Assembly: GCA_002336815.1 (NCBI GenBank)
Contig: DDEU01000088.1
Span: 5,098 to 69,097, forward strand
Source of the DNA: Chitinophagaceae bacterium UBA1946
GTDB taxonomy: Bacteria; Bacteroidota; Bacteroidia; Chitinophagales; Chitinophagaceae
Length of the DNA stretch: 64,000 nucleotides
Reading direction: 5' to 3'
Part shown: in pieces, positions 26,000-34,503 of the stretch
How positions within the stretch are numbered: position 1 is the first letter of the stretch
Layout: every line of letters begins with the position of its first letter
Notes under the pieces: generated by a model
Databases searched by the model: none
Told to the model about the DNA's origin: nothing
The model's input: only the letters and a program-made list of their open reading frames with translations
Program-made: the position numbers and the translations under genes

Positions 26000-28452
26000 A
26001 AAAAATTGTTATCATAATTTGTCTTACCGCATCGGTGCATTGTTTTTCCCAAAACAAAACCGGGCTTAAGCTTTGGTACAACAAACCCTCAGGTAAAACC
26101 TGGGAAAATGCACTGCCGGTAGGCAATGGAAGGCTTGGTGCCATGATCTATGGCAATGTTGATACAGAAAGGATCCAGTTAAATGAGCATACTTTATGGA
26201 GTGGTAGTCCTAACCGCAATGATAATCCACTGGCCATTGATTCACTCGCCGAAATACGCAGGCTGATCTATGAAGGCAGGCAGGCCGCTGCAGAAAAACT
26301 GGCAAATAAAACGATCATCAGTAAAACATCACATGGACAGATGTTTGAACCAGCCGGCGAATTGAACCTTTCCTTCAGCGGGCAGGGTAATTACAGCAAC
26401 TACCATCGTGAACTGGATATTGAAAGAGCGGTTGCAACGATCACCTACACCGCAAATGGCATTACCTATACCAGGGAAGTTTTGGCATCATTTTCTGAAC
26501 GTGTGATTGTGATACATCTTACGGCCAGCAGATCAAAGAGCATATCCTTCACTGCTTTTTATACAACGCCACAACCGAATATTTCGGTGGAAACAACAAA
26601 TAATCAATTAAGCATATCGGGTACCACGCTGGATCACGAAGGTGTAAAAGGCATGGTTAAATATAAAGGTATCAGCTACTTTAAAAGGGAAGGCGGCACC
26701 TATAGCTCAACTGATACATCTGTAACCATTACAAATGCAGATGCTGTAACCATTTATATTTCCATTGCTACCAACTTTAATAACTACCATGATATTACAG
26801 GCAATGAAAATGAAAGAGCTGCTACACCTCTTACCAAAGCACGTAAAAAAACATTCGCCGGCATATTAAGAACACATGTGGCAGCATACCAAAAATTCTT
26901 CAACAGGGTAACACTCGATTTAGGAACCGGTGATGATTCAGTACCAACTGATCAACGCCTGAAAAACTTCAACAGTACCAACGATCCCCAATTCGCAGTG
27001 TTGTATTACCAGTATGGCCGTTACCTTCTTATCTCTTCCTCTCAGCCGGGCGGCCAGCCAGCAAACCTGCAGGGAATCTGGAGCCATCAATTGTATCCCC
27101 CCTGGGATAGCAAGTACACGATCAATATCAATGCTGAGATGAATTACTGGCCGGCGGAAAAAACAAACCTTGCAGAATTGCATGAGCCATTTATGCAAAT
27201 GGTAAAAGAGATGGCAGTTACCGGGCAAACAACAGCAACAACGATGTATGGCGCAAGAGGCTGGATGGCACATCACAACACCGATATATGGCGGGCAACA
27301 GGTGCGGTGGATGGCGCCTTTTGGGGAGCCTGGGTTAATGGAGGCGGTTGGGCGAGCCAGCACTTATGGGAACACTACTTATACAGCGGTGACAAAGCTT
27401 TTTTATCATCTGTATATCCAGTATTGAAGGGCGCTGCGCTATTCTATGCGGATTTTTTAGTGGAGCATCCTAAAAAGAATTGGCTGGTGATTTCGCCGGA
27501 CCAATCACCCGAAAATGCACCCAAAGCCCATGACAATTCATCCATCGACGCCGGGGTTACAATGACTAACCAGGTAATATTTGATGTATTCAGCACAGCG
27601 ATTAGAGCAGCACAAATTTTAAACAGGGATGCGGGGCTGATTGATACGCTGAAACAAAAACGCAGCCGGCTTGCTCCTATGCAAATTGGGCAATATGGTC
27701 AATTGCAGGAGTGGCTGGATGATGTGGATGATCCCAATGATCATCACCGTCATATTTCTCATTTATACGGCCTCTTCCCTTCTAATCAAATATCGCCTTA
27801 CCGCACGCCTCAACTATACAGCGCTGCAAAAAACACTTTGCTGCAGCGGTCTGATATTTCTACAGGCTGGAGCATGGGCTGGAAAGTAAATTGGTGGGCA
27901 AGAATGCTGGATGGAAACCATGCCTATCAACTGATAAGAAATCAACTAACGCCTGTGGGTACACTGGAAAGTGGCGGCGGCACTTATAACAACCTGTTCG
28001 ATGCACACCCACCCTTCCAGATTGATGGCAATTTTGGCTGCACTTCGGGCATTACGGAAATGTTGCTGCAGAGTGCAGATGGCAGCCTACACCTGTTGCC
28101 GGCGCTTCCGGATGCCTGGCTTAAAACCGGCCGTGTAACAGGCTTGCGTGCAAGGGGTGGTTTTGAAATTGTTGAATTGCAATGGCAAGACGGGAAACTG
28201 GTGAAAGCGGTAGTGAAATCTTTACTGGGAGGGAACCTGCGGTTGCGGACACCCAATGAAATAAAACTAACAACAGGCACGGGGCTCAAAAAAGCAACCG
28301 GCGAAAACAGTAATCCTTTTTTTCAAACTGAAAAAATTTCCGGGGCAATTGTTTCAGCAAAAGCGGTTATTGAACCACCGCTTTTAAAAGAAACATTTGT
28401 GTATGATATCGTTTCAAAACCAGGGCAGCTGTATTCGTTTAGCATAAAATGA
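25996..28452 (+). CDS. GH95 alpha-L-fucosidase/alpha-L-galactosidase
   Basis: An 818-aa inverting glycosidase. I place the start at the ATG of the ATGA overlap with the upstream gene: MKKIVIIICLTASVHCFSQ is a good signal peptide. An ATG at 25954 only adds 14 residues inside the neighbour. N-terminal GH95 beta-domain begins LKLWYNKPSGKTWENALPVG, followed by the (alpha/alpha)6 barrel. Catalytic positions are conserved: Asn377 and Asn379 in NINAEMNYWP, acid Glu506 in SPDQSPENAP, Asp677 in FQIDGNFG. GH95 contains fucosidases, and some Bacteroides members act as alpha-L-galactosidases on complex xylans, which suits this locus better. Confidence 0.9.
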   Translation: MKKIVIIICLTASVHCFSQNKTGLKLWYNKPSGKTWENALPVGNGRLGAMIYGNVDTERIQLNEHTLWSGSPNRNDNPLAIDSLAEIRRLIYEGRQAAAEKLANKTIISKTSHGQMFEPAGELNLSFSGQGNYSNYHRELDIERAVATITYTANGITYTREVLASFSERVIVIHLTASRSKSISFTAFYTTPQPNISVETTNNQLSISGTTLDHEGVKGMVKYKGISYFKREGGTYSSTDTSVTITNADAVTIYISIATNFNNYHDITGNENERAATPLTKARKKTFAGILRTHVAAYQKFFNRVTLDLGTGDDSVPTDQRLKNFNSTNDPQFAVLYYQYGRYLLISSSQPGGQPANLQGIWSHQLYPPWDSKYTININAEMNYWPAEKTNLAELHEPFMQMVKEMAVTGQTTATTMYGARGWMAHHNTDIWRATGAVDGAFWGAWVNGGGWASQHLWEHYLYSGDKAFLSSVYPVLKGAALFYADFLVEHPKKNWLVISPDQSPENAPKAHDNSSIDAGVTMTNQVIFDVFSTAIRAAQILNRDAGLIDTLKQKRSRLAPMQIGQYGQLQEWLDDVDDPNDHHRHISHLYGLFPSNQISPYRTPQLYSAAKNTLLQRSDISTGWSMGWKVNWWARMLDGNHAYQLIRNQLTPVGTLESGGGTYNNLFDAHPPFQIDGNFGCTSGITEMLLQSADGSLHLLPALPDAWLKTGRVTGLRARGGFEIVELQWQDGKLVKAVVKSLLGGNLRLRTPNEIKLTTGTGLKKATGENSNPFFQTEKISGAIVSAKAVIEPPLLKETFVYDIVSKPGQLYSFSIK

Positions 28453-29612
28453 TCTATTACAGTACAAAAAAAGAATTCAGTTACATGGCAACACTATTTA
28501 TGAGCAGAACAACAGTTCTGATGCTCATGGCAGTAATCACGTCAGGCATTATGGCACAGCCGGTAAGGCAGCCGCAGTTTGAATCTCCGAAAGTAAATGC
28601 TGATAATTCGGTAACGTTTAATTTTTATGCGCCGGCAGCAAAAGAGGTAAAACTAAATGCACAGTTTTTAAAAAGCCCCGCAGTAATGACAAAAGATACC
28701 GCAGGCGTATGGACCATCACTACGGATGTGGTTGAGCCCGATATGTATCCTTATTGTTTTATTGCAGATGGCATTTCGGTGGCCGATCCAAAGAACCAGG
28801 CAATATTTCCCAACGAAGGGTTTCAGAACAGCCTGGTGGAAATAACCGGCAGCGCCCCACTGGTGCATACAATTCGGGATGTACCGCATGGCACTGTTTC
28901 CTACCGTACTTATCATTCTCCTGAACTTGGAGCAAGACCGGTGCTGATCTACACCCCACCCGGTTATGAGCAGCATGCAGCAAAAAAATACCCGGTACTT
29001 TATCTACTGCACGGCACCACCGATGTGGAAGAAACCTGGACAAAAGTGGGTCGTGCCAATATCATACTCGATAACCTGATCGCACAGGCAAAGGCCACAC
29101 CCATGATCATTGTGATGCCTTACGGACGGGCCTACCCTGTTATCAGCAAATCGTCGGGCAGTTTAAGAAACTGGGAAAACCTGCAGGAGTTTAAGAAAGA
29201 TTTTTTTAATAACCTGCTGCCCTTTGTAGAAAAAAATTACAGCACCATCAATGATAGTGAACACCGTGCCATTGCTGGTTTTTCCGGTGGTGGTGGCACC
29301 AGTCTTTATTTCGGGTTGAATAACCAGGATCAATTCAGCTGGGTATGCGGCTTTGCTCCCGGCATGCTGAAAAACGAATTCGACCGAAATAATGCCGTTG
29401 CATTCAAAGATGCTGCACTTACCAACAAACGGCTGAAGCTATTCTGGATTGGTGTGGGTAAGGAAGACGGGTTATACCCGGTAATTACCGATTACCTGGC
29501 AGTGCTGGATGAGAAAAAGATCAACCATGAAACATTTATTTCCGGTGGTGGGCATACCTGGATGAACTGTAAACTTTACCTGTCAACCATCGCACAAAAA
29601 TTATTTAAATAA
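28449..29612 (+). CDS. CE1-type esterase with N-terminal CBM48-like domain (1 of array)
   Basis: A 387-aa exported esterase. The N-terminal E-set/CBM48-like domain (VTFNFYAPAAKEVKLNAQFL, residues ~55-140) is followed by an esterase-D-type alpha/beta hydrolase. Nucleophile Ser279 lies in AGFSGGGGTS; the acid is probably the Asp in GVGKEDGLYP and the His is in GGGHTWMN. The start at 28449 overlaps the GH95 stop by ATGA; an internal ATG at 28485 would give a shorter signal peptide. Likely removes feruloyl, coumaroyl or acetyl groups from xylan fragments. It is the first of three adjacent paralogues with GFSxGG in place of the commoner GLSMGG. Confidence 0.86.
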   Translation: MIYYSTKKEFSYMATLFMSRTTVLMLMAVITSGIMAQPVRQPQFESPKVNADNSVTFNFYAPAAKEVKLNAQFLKSPAVMTKDTAGVWTITTDVVEPDMYPYCFIADGISVADPKNQAIFPNEGFQNSLVEITGSAPLVHTIRDVPHGTVSYRTYHSPELGARPVLIYTPPGYEQHAAKKYPVLYLLHGTTDVEETWTKVGRANIILDNLIAQAKATPMIIVMPYGRAYPVISKSSGSLRNWENLQEFKKDFFNNLLPFVEKNYSTINDSEHRAIAGFSGGGGTSLYFGLNNQDQFSWVCGFAPGMLKNEFDRNNAVAFKDAALTNKRLKLFWIGVGKEDGLYPVITDYLAVLDEKKINHETFISGGGHTWMNCKLYLSTIAQKLFK

Positions 29613-29638
29613 AAGATGATCCATAAAATTTCAGTAAC

Positions 29639-30799
29639 ATGATGAAAAAAGGAATTGCCGAAACAGCATTGTTTTTTGCAATGCTATGTGTTGCCACTGT
29701 TACCAATGGCCAGCCCCCGAGAGGACCATGGATTGTATCACCGCAGGTGAATGCAGATAAAACAATCACCTTCCGTTACCTGGCACCGGCTGCCAGAGAA
29801 GTTAAACTGAGCGGGCAATTTTTAAAAACAGCCCTGGCAATGACGAAGGATACACAGGGCATCTGGAGTGTTACTACCGGTGCCGTACAACCGGATATCT
29901 ATCCCTACAGTTTCCAGGTGGATGGAGTGAATGTGATGGATCCGGCCAATGTGGCTTTCTTTCCAAACGAACGCTTTAAAGCAAGCCTGGTAGACGTGCC
30001 GGCCGACACGCCGCTGCTGCATACTATGCAGGATGTGCCGCATGGCGCAGTTACTTATGAATACTATCCTTCCGTTGAAGGCACAACCGGCACAGTGGTA
30101 ATTTATACACCGCCTGGCTATGATAAAAATACAAAGGAGCAGTACCCGGTGTTCTATCTCATCAGCGGGACTACCGATACGGAAGAAACTTTTTTTAAAG
30201 TAGGCCGCACCAATTTTATGATGGACAACCTTATCGCTGCAGGCAAGGCCAAACCGATGATTGTTGTAATGCCTTACGGCAATATTGCTGCACGGGTGGC
30301 TGAACAAACAGGCGGCAGTAAACCTGCCGATCCCGTTGTAAGGGACAATGCAGACGCATTGAAAAGAGCAAAGGATTTTGAAACGGACCTGGTTGCCAAA
30401 CTGATTCCTTTTGTTGAAAATAAGTATCGTGTTATCAGCAACCGCGATAACCGTGCTATCGGGGGTTTTTCAAGAGGTGGCGGACAAACGCTGCGTACCG
30501 CATTCGGCAATATGGATAAATTTTCGTGGATTTGCTGTTACAGCGCCTATTTGTCTACCCCTGAAATGGAAGCTGGTTTCAGGCATATATATGAAGATCC
30601 GGCCAAAACAAATAAGGAACTTAAAATGCTTTGGATAAGTGTGGGCAACGAAGATTTTTTATACAAACAAACGGTGGACTTCATGGATTTTTTGAAAGCT
30701 AAGAATGTGAACTATAAAAGTTTGATCACCCCGGGCGGACATACCTGGATGAATGTAAAAACCTATGTAGCACATACGGCAGCATTACTTTTTCAATAA
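29639..30799 (+). CDS. CE1-type esterase with N-terminal CBM48-like domain (2 of array)
   Basis: A 386-aa exported paralogue of the preceding gene. Signal peptide ends VTNGQ. CBM48-like domain (ITFRYLAPAAREVKLSGQFL, VQPDIYPYSFQVDGVNVMDP) then the hydrolase: LVIYTPPGY-like entry, VFYLISGTTDTEETFFKVGR, Ser278 in GGFSRGGGQ, acid region SVGNEDFLYK and His in PGGHTWMN. It carries an insert of about 20 residues (RVAEQTGGSKPADPVVRD) that its neighbours lack. The usual LLHG oxyanion strand is LISG here, as LIHG in the next gene, so activity may differ. Ester specificity is unknown. Confidence 0.85.
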   Translation: MMKKGIAETALFFAMLCVATVTNGQPPRGPWIVSPQVNADKTITFRYLAPAAREVKLSGQFLKTALAMTKDTQGIWSVTTGAVQPDIYPYSFQVDGVNVMDPANVAFFPNERFKASLVDVPADTPLLHTMQDVPHGAVTYEYYPSVEGTTGTVVIYTPPGYDKNTKEQYPVFYLISGTTDTEETFFKVGRTNFMMDNLIAAGKAKPMIVVMPYGNIAARVAEQTGGSKPADPVVRDNADALKRAKDFETDLVAKLIPFVENKYRVISNRDNRAIGGFSRGGGQTLRTAFGNMDKFSWICCYSAYLSTPEMEAGFRHIYEDPAKTNKELKMLWISVGNEDFLYKQTVDFMDFLKAKNVNYKSLITPGGHTWMNVKTYVAHTAALLFQ

Positions 30800-30810
30800 A
30801 ATAAGCAACG

Positions 30811-31887
30811 ATGAAACAAGCGGTCAATCTACTTTCGTTATTCCTGGCAGCAGGGCTTACCGCCAATGCGCAACGGCCACCCTCGCTCAGTTCGCCTGAT
30901 GTACACTCAGATCACAGCATTACATTCCGCTATTACTCCCGTACTGCACAAACGGTATCCCTGAACGGAGAATTTTTACCCACTCCGCTGCCATTAATAA
31001 AAGATACTTCCGGTATCTGGACGGTTACCGTTCCGCCGGTACAGCCCGATATCTATCCATATAGCTTTATGGTTGACTCCGTACAGGTGGCTGATCCAAA
31101 CAACACGTACATTTTTGCCAACGAACGTTTCAAGCGCAGCATTGTTGATGTTGTGGGCGATGCACCACTGATCCATTCTTTACAAAACGTACCGCATGGC
31201 GCCGTAAGTTACCGGTACTATGCTTCTTCCACATTGGGCACTACCAGGCAATTGCTGGTATATACGCCCCCGGGGTTTAAGGCTTCCGGCAAGAAAAAAT
31301 ACCCGGTGCTTTATTTAATTCATGGCGGATCCGACACAGAAGAAACATGGATCAAAGTGGGCCGTGCCAATTTTATTGCTGATAATTTAATTGCACAGGG
31401 TAAAGCCGAACCCATGATCATCGTGATGCCTTACGGTAATGTGAGGCCAAAGCCCATGGGCGATTTTACAAAAGATGTGATCGATGATATCATTCCTTTC
31501 ATCGAATCGAATTACCCGGTACTGAACGATAGCTGGCACCGGGCTGTAGCCGGGTTTTCTGTTGGCGGCGGGCAAACACTGAACATCGGTTTAACCAATA
31601 CAGATAAGTTCGCTTATATCTGCTCGTATGCACCGTATACAGCAACAGAAGAGTTTCAGAAAAATTTCACAAACTGGATGCCCGATGCAAATAAAATGAA
31701 TAAAGAATTAAAACTGTTCACCATAAGCGTAGGCACCGAAGATTTTCTATACAACAGTGTAAAACAGAACATCGCAATGTTTGAAGAGAAAAAAATAAAA
31801 TTGAAAAGCTATATCGTTCCGGGCGGGCATACATGGATGAATTGTAAAAAATACCTTGCCACAACACTGGAAGGGATTTTCCATTAG
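30811..31887 (+). CDS. CE1-type esterase with N-terminal CBM48-like domain (3 of array)
   Basis: A 358-aa exported paralogue 11 bp after the previous gene. Signal peptide ends LTANAQ. CBM48-like domain with ITFRYYSRTAQTVSLNGEFL and VQPDIYPYSFMVDSVQVADP, nearly the same sentence as in gene 2. Hydrolase domain: YPVLYLIHGGSDTEETWIKV, nucleophile Ser250 in AGFSVGGGQT, acid region SVGTEDFLYN and His in PGGHTWMNCKKYL. Closest relative in the window appears to be gene 2, which suggests recent tandem duplication. Probably periplasmic, acting on esterified xylo-oligosaccharides. Confidence 0.86.
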   Translation: MKQAVNLLSLFLAAGLTANAQRPPSLSSPDVHSDHSITFRYYSRTAQTVSLNGEFLPTPLPLIKDTSGIWTVTVPPVQPDIYPYSFMVDSVQVADPNNTYIFANERFKRSIVDVVGDAPLIHSLQNVPHGAVSYRYYASSTLGTTRQLLVYTPPGFKASGKKKYPVLYLIHGGSDTEETWIKVGRANFIADNLIAQGKAEPMIIVMPYGNVRPKPMGDFTKDVIDDIIPFIESNYPVLNDSWHRAVAGFSVGGGQTLNIGLTNTDKFAYICSYAPYTATEEFQKNFTNWMPDANKMNKELKLFTISVGTEDFLYNSVKQNIAMFEEKKIKLKSYIVPGGHTWMNCKKYLATTLEGIFH

Positions 31888-31956
31888 TCATTGTGTTGAT
31901 CAAAGCGCCGGGTAAAAAAGTTGGTTGATAATTAAATAAATTAAAATACAGAAAAC

Positions 31957-33081
31957 ATGAAAATGAAATTCAGGTCATTCGTTGTTGCAGCAGGTATTAT
32001 AATGAGCAGCAGCAGCATTGCGCAAACAACAGCCCCCACTGTCATTGAAGACTTTAAGCCTTCAACATTAAACCAACCAGGCCAGGAATATCCCCAGGTA
32101 AACTCACAGGGCTATGCCCGTTTCAAAATAATAGCGCCTTCGGCAGATAGTGTGAAAGTGAGCCTTGGTCTCGGCGGCAGGGGCGGCACCAGGTTAAAGC
32201 AAATGCCCGACAGTAGCTGGATGGGTACAACAGAAGGCCCGATGGACGAAGGCTTTCATTATTACAACGTAAACATTGATGGCGGCAAATTCAATGACCC
32301 CGGCGCCCAAAATTTTTACGGTTCCATCCGCTGGGAAAGTGGTATTGAAATACCCGCTCACGACCAGGATTTTTATGCCTTAAAAGATGTTCCGCATGGC
32401 ATGGTTCAACAGGTACTCTTTCCTTCCGCCGCCACCAATACCTCCCGCAGGGCCTTTGTGTATACACCACCCGGTTATAACAATGACAACAAAAAACGCT
32501 ATCCTGTTTTGTACCTGCAGCATGGCTGGGGTGAAGATGAGACGGCCTGGAGTGTTCAGGGGCATGCCAATCTGATCATGGACAATATGATCGCCGAAGG
32601 AAAGATCCAGCCATTTATCATTGTGATGACATACGGGATGACGAACAGTGCCCGCTTTGGAAAGATCAGGGAATTTAAAATGGATACATTTCAAACCGTA
32701 CTGGTTGACGAACTGATTCCATATGTGGATGCCAACTTCCGCACCATCGCCAAACAGTCGCACCGGGCCATGGCCGGGCTTTCGATGGGAGGAATGGAAA
32801 CACATTTCATCACGTTGAACAAGCCGGAAGTTTTTTCTGCTTATGCACTGCTGAGCGGCGGCGTGTATACCCCTGAAGAGATAAAAGACAAATCAAAACT
32901 GAAACTCATCTTCCTCAGTTGCGGCAGCAAAGAAAGACCCGATGCAGTAAAGAGCGCTGTCACCACTTTAAAAGACGCCGGCATCAATGCAGTTTCCTAT
33001 ATCTCAGAAAATACAGCGCATGAATTTCTTACATGGCGCCGGAGTCTGCATGAACTGGCACCGCTCCTGTTTAAGAATTGA
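31957..33081 (+). CDS. CE1-type esterase with N-terminal CBM48-like domain (4 of array)
   Basis: A 374-aa exported esterase, more divergent from the first three. Signal peptide ends SSSSIAQ. CBM48-like domain: YARFKIIAPSADSVKVSLGL, GFHYYNVNIDGGKFNDPGAQ. Hydrolase: YPVLYLQHGWGEDETAWSVQ, nucleophile Ser276 in AGLSMGGMET (the canonical CE1 form), catalytic His probably in TAHEFLTWRRSLHELAP. It resembles the C-terminal half of the double esterase at 34504 in its domain order and wording (GIEIPAHDQDFYALKDVPHG), so these two form a second subgroup. The acid residue is less clear (SCGSKERPDAV). Confidence 0.87.
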   Translation: MKMKFRSFVVAAGIIMSSSSIAQTTAPTVIEDFKPSTLNQPGQEYPQVNSQGYARFKIIAPSADSVKVSLGLGGRGGTRLKQMPDSSWMGTTEGPMDEGFHYYNVNIDGGKFNDPGAQNFYGSIRWESGIEIPAHDQDFYALKDVPHGMVQQVLFPSAATNTSRRAFVYTPPGYNNDNKKRYPVLYLQHGWGEDETAWSVQGHANLIMDNMIAEGKIQPFIIVMTYGMTNSARFGKIREFKMDTFQTVLVDELIPYVDANFRTIAKQSHRAMAGLSMGGMETHFITLNKPEVFSAYALLSGGVYTPEEIKDKSKLKLIFLSCGSKERPDAVKSAVTTLKDAGINAVSYISENTAHEFLTWRRSLHELAPLLFKN

Positions 33082-33167
33082 TTACACCAATGCAACGGGC
33101 ATGCTGATGATAAAAAATTATTCGAATAATTACCAATGACATTCACAAATAAAATACTGGCTATACA

Positions 33168-34466
33168 GTGGTATACAATAAAATCAAAGCGTGTAAAAAA
33201 TTGAGTCACTGTATGCCCCGGCTTCTGGCAATGCTTTTGACTGCTCATTTTTTTTGTATGCCAGGAATACATGCACAATCAAACACATCCGCAAATATCA
33301 ACGGAAAGTATAGAAACGCATTTGCAGAAGCTGGTTACTCACAGGCTGCAATAGACGCAAAAGTTGATAAAGCTTACAAAGATCTATTTGAAAGCAAGGC
33401 AGGAATCTATTTTGAAGTGGGCGATTCAATGGCCTATGTTTCTGATCTGAAAAATCACGATGCAAGAACAGAAGGACTTTCTTACGGCATGATGGTGGCA
33501 GTGCAATTAAACAAAAAAGAGGTGTTTGACAGGATCTGGCGCTGGTCGAAAAGATACCTGCAACACCAGGATGGACCGGGAGAAGCCTATTTCGCCTGGA
33601 GCATTGATCCAACAACTTTAAAGAAGAATTCAGAAGGATCGGCCTCCGATAGCGAATTATATTTTGTAACGGATCTGCTCTTTGCATCTAACCGTTGGGG
33701 TAACAACAGCGGGATCAATTACTATGCGGAGGCAAGACGAATACTGGATGCCATGTGGAAAAAAGATGGCACCGGGGACATCTTTAACCTGATTAATACA
33801 GCACACAAACAGATCAGCTTTGTGCCGGAAGGAAATGGCTATACATGGACCGATCCATCCTATCATCTTCCTGCATTTATGGAGATATGGGCCATGTATG
33901 CAAAAGACGGGCACGAACAGTTTTACAAAGATTGCGCCGATACCTCAAGGGCTTATTTGCACAGGGCCACGCATCCTGTTACCGGTTTAAATCCCGATTA
34001 TTCCGAATTCAGTGGTGCACCTCATGATACAAGGTGGATCCCTGTTGCCTTCCGTTATGATTCGTGGAGGGTGCCGATGAATATAGCCATGGATTATGCC
34101 TGGTTTGCAAAAGATGCAGCATGGCAACAGGAGTATGCCAAACGCCTCCAGCAGTTCTTCCGCTCAAAAGGTATCGACTCATTTGAAGACCAGTTTAACT
34201 TAGATGGCTCCCGGCCCGCTTCCATACTGCAGGCCGGTGGTTTTAAAAAGCTCAGGCATTCCATCGGGCTGGTAGCTGCAGTTGCTTCCACTGCGATGAT
34301 CAACAAAGAAAAAAGCAGTCATGATTTTATTCATGCGTTGTGGAATGAAAAATTGCAGCCGTATGAAGATGGTTACTTCGATCCCTATTACGATGGGCTG
34401 CTTTACCTGTTTAGCCTGATGCACCTGAGCGGTAAATATCAAATCATTACACCAGAAACAAATTAA
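33168..34466 (+). CDS. GH8 xylanase/exo-oligoxylanase
   Basis: A 432-aa inverting (alpha/alpha)6-barrel enzyme. The frame opens with GTG at 33168; ATG at 33213 (MPRLLAMLLTAHFFCMPGIH then AQ) gives an equally good signal peptide and could be the true start. GH8 landmarks: general acid Glu in ARTEGLSYGMMVAVQ (residue 102 from GTG), AYFAWSIDPTTLKKNSEGSA, SDSELYFVTDLLFASNRWG, and WTDPSYHLPAFMEIW with the probable base Asp. Xylan-active GH8 enzymes in similar loci release xylose from the reducing end of xylo-oligosaccharides. A true endo-xylanase is possible. It splits the esterase array. Confidence 0.88.
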   Translation: MVYNKIKACKKLSHCMPRLLAMLLTAHFFCMPGIHAQSNTSANINGKYRNAFAEAGYSQAAIDAKVDKAYKDLFESKAGIYFEVGDSMAYVSDLKNHDARTEGLSYGMMVAVQLNKKEVFDRIWRWSKRYLQHQDGPGEAYFAWSIDPTTLKKNSEGSASDSELYFVTDLLFASNRWGNNSGINYYAEARRILDAMWKKDGTGDIFNLINTAHKQISFVPEGNGYTWTDPSYHLPAFMEIWAMYAKDGHEQFYKDCADTSRAYLHRATHPVTGLNPDYSEFSGAPHDTRWIPVAFRYDSWRVPMNIAMDYAWFAKDAAWQQEYAKRLQQFFRSKGIDSFEDQFNLDGSRPASILQAGGFKKLRHSIGLVAAVASTAMINKEKSSHDFIHALWNEKLQPYEDGYFDPYYDGLLYLFSLMHLSGKYQIITPETN

Positions 34467-34503
34467 CATAAACATTACGGTGCGTTCACAAAAAATTATC
34501 AAT